Assembly (NCBI GenBank): GCA_009781815.1
Contig: WQVB01000015.1
Span: 1-12,925, forward strand
Direction: 5' to 3'
DNA length: 12,925 nucleotides
Source of the DNA: Defluviitaleaceae bacterium
Lineage (GTDB): Bacteria; Bacillota; Clostridia; Lachnospirales; WRAX01
In this document: positions 1 through 7,092 of the stretch, piece by piece
How positions within the stretch are numbered: the stretch's first letter is position 1
Layout of the letters: every line of letters starts with the position of its first letter
Translations under genes and position numbers: made by a program
Notes under the pieces: model-generated
What the model was told of the DNA's origin: nothing
Database searches by the model: none
The model's input: only the letters and a program-made list of their open reading frames with translations

Positions 1-1065
1 CAAATCCACACCCACCACAAACACCACATCTTTCATAAAATCATCCCTATATTGCCTATATAGGTTCGGCTCTTTCTTTTTCAAATCCCCTAAAAAACCA
101 AAAGCGTCTATCGCCCCTTCTTTTTGAAGAAATGCCAGCAAGCCCTCTATCTCTTTTTTGATTTTCTCCTCAAAGAGCTTTGCCTCTTTAAATGAGCCTC
201 TCTCCAAAATATTCCCAGCGGCGTCTACATTTATATAACAATAAAGCCTACTTTCATTTTCAATAAAATCTATCTTGCTTTTGCTTCTCTCTATCTTCAG
301 GGTTGTGCCCTCCACGGCCACATGCTCACCACTAGCGTTTGCTTTAACCCACACCAGCCCCCCCAAGTCATCTTGAGGTATATATCTTACAAGCTCAAAG
401 CCTTTCAAAGCTGCCACTCCACAAACTTCAAGCTCTTGTACTTCGTCTTTATCATTATCCTTATCATCTTTTTCATCTGCCGCCAGAGTAACCAAAGGCA
501 ACAGGCAATCTGCCTTAAAGCTTTTCAAATCCACCCTCATCACATGGGCTGCTGTGTTTACATTGTCTTTATTATAAAAATCAGCAAGATAAAGCCCTAA
601 GCAACCATCTTTTTGGGTTTTTGCCTCTATAATGTCTTTAGCCTTGCCTTCACTTGCCATTAAAATGGTGGTTAAGCTTACATCTGCCCTACTCCTCAGG
701 GTGTCTATCACCCCTTCAGCTACATCACCATTTGATAAAACACCTTCGCCAAGCACAATAGCTTTAGTGTGGGCAAAATACATTTTTTGGCTGGTTTTTG
801 CTGATGTCTCGCTTAAGGCCACTTCAAGGGTGGGTGCTTGGGTGGTGTGCATTATGTTTTTACCCTCGTTCTCATCCAGCTTAAGCACATCCACTATAGA
901 AAAAGACACTAAAAACGGGTTATCATCATCCTCGATAATATCAATACCCATAGCCATCACAAAGGCTCTGTTTTCAATCTCTTGCCTATCCCAATTAAAG
1001 CTAACCAACGCCGCCAAAACAAGGCATGTGGTTATTATTTTAAATGTCCACGCTCTTTTTTTCAT
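1..1065 (-). CDS. gerAC: Ger(x)C family spore germination protein, C-terminal end beyond the window
   Basis: Third subunit of a GerA-type germinant receptor, normally a lipoprotein on the outer face of the spore inner membrane, working with the A and B subunits encoded just upstream. The frame is open from ATG at 1065 to the left edge (355 codons), so only a short C-terminal piece is likely missing. The N-terminus has a basic start (MKKR) and a hydrophobic stretch to about residue 22, then WDRQEIENRAFVMAMGID, the usual GerC start of the mature protein. The last visible part (FGFLGDLKKKEPNLYRQY) matches the conserved C-terminal domain. The start lies 2 bases after the gerAB stop, with a GGGGG Shine-Dalgarno (1074-1078) inside gerAB, so the two are translationally linked. 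Oddity: the lipobox Cys expected just before Trp25 is Asn24 (codon AAT), so normal lipidation looks impossible as written. Confidence 0.9.
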   Translation of the reverse strand, partial: MKKRAWTFKIITTCLVLAALVSFNWDRQEIENRAFVMAMGIDIIEDDDNPFLVSFSIVDVLKLDENEGKNIMHTTQAPTLEVALSETSAKTSQKMYFAHTKAIVLGEGVLSNGDVAEGVIDTLRSRADVSLTTILMASEGKAKDIIEAKTQKDGCLGLYLADFYNKDNVNTAAHVMRVDLKSFKADCLLPLVTLAADEKDDKDNDKDEVQELEVCGVAALKGFELVRYIPQDDLGGLVWVKANASGEHVAVEGTTLKIERSKSKIDFIENESRLYCYINVDAAGNILERGSFKEAKLFEEKIKKEIEGLLAFLQKEGAIDAFGFLGDLKKKEPNLYRQYRDDFMKDVVFVVGVDL

Positions 1066-1067
1066 CC

Positions 1068-2144
1068 CTAAAACCCCCTTTTTTTACGCAATGCTTTAGC
1101 TATCAACAAGATAAAAGGTATAGCCGCCATAGTGGCAACGCCTAACATCATATTTATCACATAAAAATCCCTCGGCACAAGGGCCAAAACAACCACCAAA
1201 AGCATACAAGGCCATAAAAACCTTTTGTTGTGCTCTTTTTTAGCCATATCCTTTAAAATCTCTGCCGCAAAAAACAAGCAAGCATTGATAATGGCATAGG
1301 CAGATATAACCCAAAAAGCCATAATAAACGCCCCCTGGCGGTCAACAGCAGTGCCTGGAAAGCTTATGGTGTCTAGCATTTTTAATATAGGGTTGGTGTA
1401 GTTGTTTATGCTTTGCCCAAACCTAGCTATGGCAAGTGTGGTTATAGCCACCATAAATATGCCCATGGTTAGCACGATTTTAACGGCTGATTTTCTCATG
1501 TTTTTTGGGTTTGCCACAAAAGGCGCCATAAGAAGGATAAACTCTAAGCCGTTAAAAGCAAAAATGCCATGAAAAGTTGCAATGCCTATGTCTTGTGGGT
1601 TTGTGTGGATGATTATGGGGAGGAGGTTTGAAAAATCCGCCCCTCTCACTAATATGGCGATAGCAAAAACAAGGGGCAGCACCGCTATCAATACAAGTAG
1701 CTCCGCAACTCTTCCTCTAGTTTCTATGCCTTTTGAAGCCCCATACCCGCAAAGAGCAACTATGGCGATTATTACAACATAATTTGGCGTGTTTGGTAGC
1801 ATTGTTATTTTGACGACTTCTGCGAATTTATTCAAATATACACTAGCCAATATAGCAAGGCGAACAAAAAACACCGCACACACCAAAGCCCCTATAGGCT
1901 TGCCTAAAAGCTTGCTACAAAACTCTTGAAAGCTCAACCCTTGAAAACGAGAACCTAAAGAAGACATTAGCAAAGTTAACAAAAGGGCGACACCTAGAGA
2001 CAATATAACAGCAACCCACCCAGCGTGGCCTAGCCTGCCAGCTATATTAGGAAAGGCCACCAAAACCCCAAAGCCCAAAACCTCTAAAAAAAGCAAGGCT
2101 TGCATCTGCCGAAGGGATATTTTATTGTTTTTGGCAAAAGGCAT
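1068..2144 (-). CDS. gerAB: GerAB-type spore germination permease subunit
   Basis: B subunit of the germinant receptor, a member of the amino acid/polyamine/organocation transporter superfamily (Spore_permease family). It is thought to bind the germinant within the spore inner membrane. The 358 residues are almost wholly hydrophobic and compatible with about ten membrane helices. They start with the family's short polar N-terminus (KISLRQMQALLFL), include the conserved PILKMLDTISFPG segment and a following DRQGAFIMAFW helix, and end in a basic tail (KALRKKRGF). Length is normal. ATG at 2144 is preceded by AAGGAGGA (2151-2158) at 6 bases. Unlike most ger operons, where A and B genes abut or overlap, a 271-bp repeat-filled gap separates this gene from gerAA. 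gerC follows after 2 bases. Confidence 0.93.
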   Translation of the reverse strand: MPFAKNNKISLRQMQALLFLEVLGFGVLVAFPNIAGRLGHAGWVAVILSLGVALLLTLLMSSLGSRFQGLSFQEFCSKLLGKPIGALVCAVFFVRLAILASVYLNKFAEVVKITMLPNTPNYVVIIAIVALCGYGASKGIETRGRVAELLVLIAVLPLVFAIAILVRGADFSNLLPIIIHTNPQDIGIATFHGIFAFNGLEFILLMAPFVANPKNMRKSAVKIVLTMGIFMVAITTLAIARFGQSINNYTNPILKMLDTISFPGTAVDRQGAFIMAFWVISAYAIINACLFFAAEILKDMAKKEHNKRFLWPCMLLVVVLALVPRDFYVINMMLGVATMAAIPFILLIAKALRKKRGF

Positions 2145-2164
2145 ACACTTTCCTCCTTGTTTTT

Positions 2165-2282
2165 ATGCTAATCACAAAAGCCTCCCCCCGTGCCTACTTC
2201 GTGGCACTTCCCCCCTCTCCGAGGGGGGCTTACGCACAAGGTAGCCTAATGCCTCTATGCTACATGGGGCGATATTTTTCGG
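2165..2282. other. Palindrome-rich non-coding spacer next to repeat copy 1
   Basis: Rest of the gerAA-gerAB gap. It holds a GTGCC/GGCAC inverted repeat (about 2188-2205), a CCCCCCTC/GAGGGGGG hairpin (about 2212-2230) and a GTAGC/GCTAC pair (about 2241-2264). There is no convincing gene: an open plus-strand frame here lacks a Shine-Dalgarno and reads through palindromes. It probably belongs to a nested or decayed repeat insertion. Confidence 0.5.
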
Positions 2283-2407
2283 CGGGCGGGCTCACACACT
2301 ACATAAACGAGGGAAGTGAAGCCCGCCCGTTGGGGTGTTTGCCCGCAGGGCAAACACCCCAACGCCACCCCCTACTTGCCCCCTTTAGGGGGCAAGTAGG
2401 GGGTGGC
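2283..2407 (-). repeat. Triple-palindrome dispersed repeat, copy 1 (between gerAA and gerAB)
   Basis: Three palindromes lie end to end. 2364-2407 has perfect 20-base arms with a TTTA loop. 2329-2363 has perfect 16-base arms around GCA. 2283-2329 has 10-base G/C-rich arms around a core that on the minus strand reads CACTTCCCTCGTT...TAGTGTG. The 47-base core unit matches 44 of 47 bases of copy 2 at 10821-10867. Two of the three differences are its first and last bases, which change together (C/G to G/C) and keep the outer pair. The hairpin order (long, long, core) is the same as in copies 2 and 3, although the hairpin sequences differ. In ger transcripts this would form a very stable structure 8 bases after the gerAA stop. 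It lacks a U-tract, so it may block 3' exonucleases or attenuate rather than terminate fully. Confidence 0.85.
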
Positions 2408-2415
2408 ACAACATG

Positions 2416-3903
2416 CTAATCTTGCCTATCTTCTTCTTTAGGGTTTGCATATATGGGTCGTTTTTTCATAAACATTGCAGGCAGGCGAAACAGCGTGTCT
2501 TTAAAATCTCCATAGCCGTTTATCTCCCCCGATGCAAAAGGAAACATATAGGGCAATCCAAAACTTTTTAAACTTGCCAAGTGAATAAATATTATTATAA
2601 GAGCAGCCCAAAAGCCAAAAAGCCCCAAAGCTGCAGCTAAAGCTAAAATCAAAAATTTCGCCAAACGAAAGGCTGACACGAGGGAGTAGTTTGGAATAGC
2701 AAAAGATGCTATACCCGTTAAAGCAACAATAATAACCACCGACGGGCTAACAATACCTGCAGACACAGCCGCTTCACCTACAATCAAGCCACCTATAATC
2801 CCTATAGAGCTACCTACGGGCCTAGGCAACCTTATGCCCGCCTCCCTCAAAAGCTCAAAGGCAAACTCCATTATCAATATCTCCACAACAGCGGGGAAGG
2901 GTATGGCATCCCTAGCTGCAGATATTTTAAAAGACAATATCATAGGCAGCATATCTGGGTGAAATGTGGTGATAGCTATATAAAGCCCAGGCAGGGCCAA
3001 GGCAAAAAACGCCGCTATAAAACGCATTATACGGGTTAAAGACATTATCTCCCACCCTTGAGAGTAGTCTTCACTAGCTTGAAAGAAAGAATTTAGCGTA
3101 GCAGGCACCAAAATAGCCGTGGGGGAGTTATCCACCAAAATAGCTACTCGCCCCTCCATAAGCCCACTTGCAGCCTTATCTGGCCTTTGGGTTATTTGAC
3201 ATTTAGGAAAGGGAGACATTATATCATCCTCTATCAGCTCTTGCAACGCCCCTGCGTCTAAAATGCCATCAACGCTTATATTTGCAAGCCTAGCCTCCAC
3301 CTCCGCCAAAATATCAGGCCGCACCACATCCGCCATATAACACACAGCTATATCTGTTGACGAACGCTCCCCCACTATGCTTTGCTTGATTTTTAGATGC
3401 TTGTCTTTTAAGCGACGGCGGAGCAAAGCGGTGCTAAAGCGAAGTACCTCTGAGAAAGACTCATTAGAGCCTTGCACAACTACCTCAATATCCGTCTCTG
3501 GCACGCCCCTATTAGGGAAGCCTCGTGTAGCAACCATAACCGCCACCTCGGCCCCATCAGCAAAGATGATGGTGTCTCCACACAAAATAGAGTGAACAGC
3601 CTTGCTCATATCAGGCTCTTCTCGCAGGTCTACCGTTGTCATCCCGCCTTCTTTTAGGGTATCTAAAAGAGACATAGGGTGGTTAAAAAAACCTTCGTTG
3701 GTCTTTAAAGCCCCTGCGGTTAAACGACGCATTATATTTGCCTCTACTTGCTCCCTCTCTGCCATGCCGTCAATATACACAATATAGGCAAAGCGGTTGT
3801 TTGAAGCATCAACGGGGAACTTTCGTTTAACAAGGTCGTTTGCGTCTTTAAACAGGTCTTCAATATATTTTATATTTTCATCTAATATAGGCGATATCTT
3901 CAT
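2416..3903 (-). CDS. gerAA: GerAA-type spore germination receptor subunit A
   Basis: A subunit of the germinant receptor (GerA family), which couples germinant sensing to ion release from the spore core. 495 residues, the usual length. Residues 1-290 form the cytosolic N-terminal domain, with the hallmark TRGFPNRGVPETD (126-138), the LRRRLKD segment (161-167), PFPKCQITQRPDK (231-243) and EGRVAILVDNSP (250-261). Residues from about 291 to 445 carry the membrane helices, including REAGIRLPRPVGSSIGIIGG (353-372) and GEAAVSAGIVSPSVVIIVAL (376-395). A basic tail follows. The ATG at 3903 gives the expected N-terminus and the frame has a stop five codons upstream, but only a weak Shine-Dalgarno-like GGTAAAG precedes it. 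First gene of the operon, divergent from the ABC transporter genes. Forespore (sigma-G) expression is expected for the family, but I could not place a convincing promoter. Confidence 0.95.
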   Translation of the reverse strand: MKISPILDENIKYIEDLFKDANDLVKRKFPVDASNNRFAYIVYIDGMAEREQVEANIMRRLTAGALKTNEGFFNHPMSLLDTLKEGGMTTVDLREEPDMSKAVHSILCGDTIIFADGAEVAVMVATRGFPNRGVPETDIEVVVQGSNESFSEVLRFSTALLRRRLKDKHLKIKQSIVGERSSTDIAVCYMADVVRPDILAEVEARLANISVDGILDAGALQELIEDDIMSPFPKCQITQRPDKAASGLMEGRVAILVDNSPTAILVPATLNSFFQASEDYSQGWEIMSLTRIMRFIAAFFALALPGLYIAITTFHPDMLPMILSFKISAARDAIPFPAVVEILIMEFAFELLREAGIRLPRPVGSSIGIIGGLIVGEAAVSAGIVSPSVVIIVALTGIASFAIPNYSLVSAFRLAKFLILALAAALGLFGFWAALIIIFIHLASLKSFGLPYMFPFASGEINGYGDFKDTLFRLPAMFMKKRPIYANPKEEDRQD

Positions 3904-4020
3904 ATAGCTTAATCTTTACCCAAATGCAAAAAATATTCATAAACAACTATGCTAAAATTTAATATAAAATTAACAAACTTTGTCTATACTTATCATAACT
4001 TATGTTAATGGAGGGTCGAG
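3904..4020. promoter_or_regulatory. AT-rich divergent promoter region between gerAA and the ABC genes
   Basis: 117 bases that must hold start signals for both directions. On the plus strand TTAACA (3970-3975) and TATCAT (3991-3996) are promoter-like but only 15 bases apart, and CATAACTTATG (3994-4004) is a small near-perfect palindrome that could bind a regulator. GGAGGG (4010-4015) is the ribosome site of the ABC gene. On the minus strand GCATA and CAT elements like those of sigma-G promoters occur, but their spacing (about 21) does not fit well. Exact promoters are not resolved. Confidence 0.4.
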
Positions 4021-4719
4021 ATGCATACAAACAACCTTATACAAATGAAAAGCATCTCAAAAACCTTTGAGATGGATGATAATGCCTTTGAGGCTTTAAA
4101 AAATATTGATATCAACATAAAAAGTGGTGAGTTTGTGGCTATTATAGGCCCTTCAGGCAGCGGCAAATCCACCTTGATGAACCTAATTGGCCTTTTAGAC
4201 ACTCCATCATCTGGTCAATATACCCTTTCAAATATTGACACTACCCTTTTAAACCAAAAAGAGCTTGCAAACATCCGCAACAAAAAGATAGGCTTTGTTT
4301 TTCAATCTTTCAACCTCATTCCAAGGGCTTCTGCCTTGCGTAATGTGGAGATACCCATGTTTTACGCAGGCATTGCCGCCGCCGAGCGTCGAAAAAGAGC
4401 CATAGAGCTTCTAAAGCTAGTAGAGATGGAAAGCCACCTTAAGCACCATCCATCCCAGCTTTCTGGCGGGCAAAAGCAAAGGGTGGCCATTGCAAGGGCG
4501 TTGGCAAACGACCCAGACATTATACTGGCAGATGAGCCCACAGGTGCGTTAGACACCGCAACAGGCCGCCTTATTATGGATATTTTTCATGACTTAAATA
4601 AAAACCATGGCAAAACTATAATTTTAGTAACTCATAACGAAAACCTAGCAAAAGAGGCAGGTGCCATAATAGCTTTAAAAGATGGAGAGGTAACCCTATG
4701 CTCGAAAGCATCCAAATAG
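4021..4719 (+). CDS. ABC transporter ATP-binding protein, MacB/LolD type
   Basis: ATPase that powers the FtsX-fold permease encoded next, on the cytoplasmic side of the membrane. 232 residues, normal for the family. Motifs in order: Walker A GPSGSGKST (43-51), Q-loop VFQSFN (93-98), signature LSGGQ (147-151), Walker B with catalytic Glu ILADEPTGALD (168-178), and switch His205 in LVTHNE. The TGALD ending and the overall sequence place it with MacB/LolD/FtsE-like proteins, which export peptides, lipoproteins or drugs or act as mechanotransmitters rather than import solutes. ATG at 4021 has GGAGGG at 5 bases. The 3' end overlaps the permease gene by 22 bases, which suggests translational coupling. 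No membrane-fusion partner gene is present beside it, and the substrate cannot be inferred. Confidence 0.95.
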   Translation: MHTNNLIQMKSISKTFEMDDNAFEALKNIDINIKSGEFVAIIGPSGSGKSTLMNLIGLLDTPSSGQYTLSNIDTTLLNQKELANIRNKKIGFVFQSFNLIPRASALRNVEIPMFYAGIAAAERRKRAIELLKLVEMESHLKHHPSQLSGGQKQRVAIARALANDPDIILADEPTGALDTATGRLIMDIFHDLNKNHGKTIILVTHNENLAKEAGAIIALKDGEVTLCSKASK

Positions 4720-6020
4720 CCCTTGAGGGCTTAAAAGCCAACAAAATGCGTTCTCTTTTAACCACCCTTGGCATCATAATCGGCATCTCTGCCGTTATAT
4801 CTATTGTAACCATAGGGGATGCTATGGGGCATATGTTTTCTTCTCAAATAGACCAAATGGGTGCGGCCAACATCAACGTAACCCTTCGCCCTCAAGGTGG
4901 CACTGCCCCTCACATGGGGGGCTTTGGCGTGGCCGCAGCCCTGCCCACTCAATATGACCTTATAACCGACGAGATGATAGAGCAGCTTTATGCCCTGCAT
5001 CAAGAAAATATCGTTGCCATCTCCACCACAGAGGTGCTAGGCACGGCTTTTGTGCAAAGCTTTGTTAGATATTCGCCAAGCACCTATACCCATATATCTC
5101 TAACAGGCACAAATAGCGGTTTTTTAGACACTCACGGTATAGATATTTTAGAGGGTCGCTTTTTAACCGCTGACGATTTAGAGCAAATAAACAACGCCGC
5201 CGTTATTAGCGATTATTTTGCCCAAGAGTTTTTCCCCCATCACACCCATTTATCTGAAGCTATAGGGCAAGAGATTTTTGTTACCTTAGGGGGCTTTCAA
5301 CACCCTTTTATAGTGGTTGGTGTTTATGATTTTGCCGCAACCATACCCGACATACCTGACCTTCCAGGCTTTGGCGGCCCTATGCATGCCATAGATGAAG
5401 ACGCCCCTACAATCACCCCTTTTTATATACCCATCACAACGGCAAGCTATATAGCAGGCGTAGGGGGCGGCTATAGAAACTTTGTCATACGTGCCACTCA
5501 TGATACTGATTTTGAATACTTCACCGCCCAAATACGAGACTTTTTTGCATATTTTTATGACGACAACCCTCGCTTTACAATCGCCACCATAAGCACCGAT
5601 TCCTTTTTAACAACCATCTTAGACATTATAGACATGGTGTCTATAGGCATTGCAGTTATAGCGGGCATCTCCCTCATAGTTGGCGGCGTTGGCGTTATGA
5701 ACATTATGCTGGTGTCTATAACCGAAAGGACAAGAGAGATAGGCACAAGAAAGGCACTAGGTGCACAAAACGCCGCCATTTTGCGGCAGTTTATAATAGA
5801 AGCTATGGTTTTATGCCTTGTAGGTGGGGTTATAGGTGTTGCTTTTGGGGCGTTGCTTGGGTATATCGCAACCTCTATCTTAGGGCATGGCACCTTGCCG
5901 TCTCTTAGCATCATAGCTATATCTGTCGTATTCTCCATGTTTGTTGGCCTTTTCTTCGGCTTTTACCCCGCTAGAAAAGCCGCCAAGCTTGACCCTGTAG
6001 AGGCATTAAGATACGAATAG
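4698..6020 (+). CDS. ABC transporter permease, MacB/FtsX family
   Basis: Membrane partner of the ATPase encoded just upstream. 440 residues with classic MacB topology: one helix near residues 19-40 (LLTTLGIIIGISAVISIVTI), a large extracytoplasmic domain (about 45-305), then three C-terminal helices (about 312-338, 366-394, 403-425) forming the FtsX domain. Diagnostic motifs are GVGVMNIMLVSITERTREIG (330-349), RKALGA, and the end FYPARKAAKLDPVEALRYE. The extracytoplasmic domain contains a Gly/Pro-rich part (about 212-232). The start at 4698 lies inside the ATPase gene, and GGAGAGG (4683-4689) provides a ribosome site. In Gram-positive bacteria such pairs often export antimicrobial peptides or toxins or protect against them. 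That role is inference from the family. Confidence 0.94.
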   Translation: MLESIQIALEGLKANKMRSLLTTLGIIIGISAVISIVTIGDAMGHMFSSQIDQMGAANINVTLRPQGGTAPHMGGFGVAAALPTQYDLITDEMIEQLYALHQENIVAISTTEVLGTAFVQSFVRYSPSTYTHISLTGTNSGFLDTHGIDILEGRFLTADDLEQINNAAVISDYFAQEFFPHHTHLSEAIGQEIFVTLGGFQHPFIVVGVYDFAATIPDIPDLPGFGGPMHAIDEDAPTITPFYIPITTASYIAGVGGGYRNFVIRATHDTDFEYFTAQIRDFFAYFYDDNPRFTIATISTDSFLTTILDIIDMVSIGIAVIAGISLIVGGVGVMNIMLVSITERTREIGTRKALGAQNAAILRQFIIEAMVLCLVGGVIGVAFGALLGYIATSILGHGTLPSLSIIAISVVFSMFVGLFFGFYPARKAAKLDPVEALRYE

Positions 6021-6047
6021 AAGAGTCCTTCTACCTCATCATCCCGT

Positions 6048-6139
6048 TGTAGGGAGTGGATTTATCCACTCCGTCTTGCCTTACTGAAGGATAAAAAGGT
6101 GCAAATCCAATAGCGGAATGGATAAATCCATTCCCTACA
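6048..6139. repeat. MITE-like element with 26-bp inverted ends
   Basis: The left end (6048-6073) starts TGTAGGGAGTGGATTTATCC and the right end (6114-6139) is its reverse complement with 24 of 26 bases matching. Each end is itself nearly palindromic (GGAGTGGAT/ATCCACTCC). The 92-bp unit has no open frame of note. A third, single copy of the end sequence is at 8638-8663. This is the pattern of a miniature inverted-repeat element mobilised in trans. The left hairpin lies 27 bases after the permease stop and may also act as a weak transcript end for the ABC operon. Confidence 0.7.
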
Positions 6140-6163
6140 AGGTCAAATTTGAGTTAACATATC

Positions 6164-6296
6164 ATATCGTCATCCCCAGCTCGACTGGGGATCTCCCTAT
6201 ACTAATTGCTTACTAGGTTGTACGTTATGTTAGTGAGATCCCCAATCAAGTTTCGCCTAAGAGCAAGGCTCGACCAAGGGTTGGGGATGACGATAT
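6164..6296. repeat. Second inverted-repeat element with perfect 15-bp ends
   Basis: The ends ATATCGTCATCCCCA (6164-6178) and its exact reverse complement (6282-6296) enclose 103 bases. Inside, GGGGATCTC (6187-6195) and GAGATCCCC (6235-6243) make a nested inverted pair. The stretch GATCTCCCTATACTAATTGC recurs with two or three changes near 8771-8792, beside the tail-tube gene. No coding capacity. Together with 6048-6139 it accounts for almost all of the 347-base gap between the permease and response-regulator genes. Confidence 0.65.
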
Positions 6297-6316
6297 CGAA
6301 TCGATTTCTCTACAAT
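6287..6316 (+). promoter_or_regulatory. Possible sigma-A promoter for the response-regulator gene
   Basis: ATGACG (6287-6292) and TACAAT (6311-6316) are separated by 18 bases and lie about 50 bases ahead of the start codon. The -10 matches 5 of 6 consensus bases and the -35 matches 4 of 6. The -35 would lie inside the right end of the inverted-repeat element, so the insertion may have supplied it. Weak evidence, and a promoter elsewhere in the gap is equally possible. Confidence 0.3.
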
Positions 6317-6367
6317 CCCAAACAAGGAAACACAATCAACCACTTCCAATAGAAATGAGGTATTACC

Positions 6368-7042
6368 ATGCTTAAGATTTTAGTGGTAGATGATGACAAA
6401 AACATTCGCCGCTTGATAGAAGCCTTTTTGATTGACGCTGGCTTTGAAGTCATCCTAGCAAAAGACGGCAAAGAGGCCCTTGACATTATGGACACAAAGC
6501 ATTTTGACATGGCTATTGTAGACATTATGATGCCCTATATAGACGGCTATGAGCTTGTGGAAGATATACGCTACCTAAGCGAATCCATCCCCATTTTGAT
6601 GATGACGGCAAAGGATGCTTTTGAAGACAAAAAGCGGGCTTTTGCCTCAGGGGCGGATGATTATATGACAAAACCTATAGACCTTGACGAGATGCTGCTA
6701 CGTATAGGGGCTCTCCTCCGCCGTGCTCAAATCTCTAATGAGCAAAAAATAGTTATAGGTGATTTTGAAATAGATGCAGACCAAAGGCTGATAAAACAAG
6801 ACGGCATAATGAGAGAGCTGCCAAAAAAGGAGTTTGAGCTGCTGTTTAAATTTCTAAGCTATCAAGGCAAAATCTTCACAAGAAGGCAGCTGATGGATGA
6901 GATATGGGGCATGGAATCTGCAGCTGATGAGCGTACAGTAGACGTCCACATCCGCCGCTTGAGAGAGAAGTTTGCTAATAATAAAGATTTTTCTATCGTT
7001 ACAGTTAGGGGTTTGGGTTATAAGCTTGAGCCAATGGATTAA
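6368..7042 (+). CDS. OmpR-family two-component response regulator, no adjacent kinase
   Basis: DNA-binding transcription factor switched by phosphorylation. 224 residues, full length. The receiver domain (1-120) has the acidic cluster D8-D9-D10, phospho-acceptor Asp52 in VDIMMPYIDG, Thr80 in MMTAKD and Lys102 in TKPID, so all catalytic residues are present. The winged-helix domain (about 128-222) has the family's KKEFELLFKFLSYQGKIFTR, RTVDVHIRRLREKF and TVRGLGYKLE. ATG at 6368 is preceded by GAGG (6357-6360) at 7 bases. No histidine kinase gene lies on either side; rex follows 50 bases later on the same strand with no clear terminator between, so the two may share a transcript. The signal and target genes cannot be read from the sequence. 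Confidence 0.94.
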   Translation: MLKILVVDDDKNIRRLIEAFLIDAGFEVILAKDGKEALDIMDTKHFDMAIVDIMMPYIDGYELVEDIRYLSESIPILMMTAKDAFEDKKRAFASGADDYMTKPIDLDEMLLRIGALLRRAQISNEQKIVIGDFEIDADQRLIKQDGIMRELPKKEFELLFKFLSYQGKIFTRRQLMDEIWGMESAADERTVDVHIRRLREKFANNKDFSIVTVRGLGYKLEPMD

Positions 7043-7092
7043 AACAGCCACACAAAGAGCTGCTACAACGTGCATATATGGGAGGATAAAGC

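Noticed and set aside
322..1099. Plus-strand open frames opposite gerC
   Set aside because: They lie antisense to a clearly recognisable GerC coding sequence, lack ribosome sites and give no family-like protein.
2165..2419. Open plus-strand frame of 84 codons between gerAB and gerAA
   Set aside because: It runs through palindromic repeat sequence, has no Shine-Dalgarno and encodes a low-complexity Pro/Gly-rich string with no family resemblance.
3904..3960. Sigma-G promoter for gerAA
   Set aside because: GCATA and CAT-like elements occur on the minus strand but their spacing is too long and alternatives would start transcription at the start codon itself.
3961..7092. Rex operator near the ABC genes or rex
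   Set aside because: Short TTAACA and GTTAACA pieces occur, but no TTGTGAA/TTCACAA-type palindrome with proper spacing was found.
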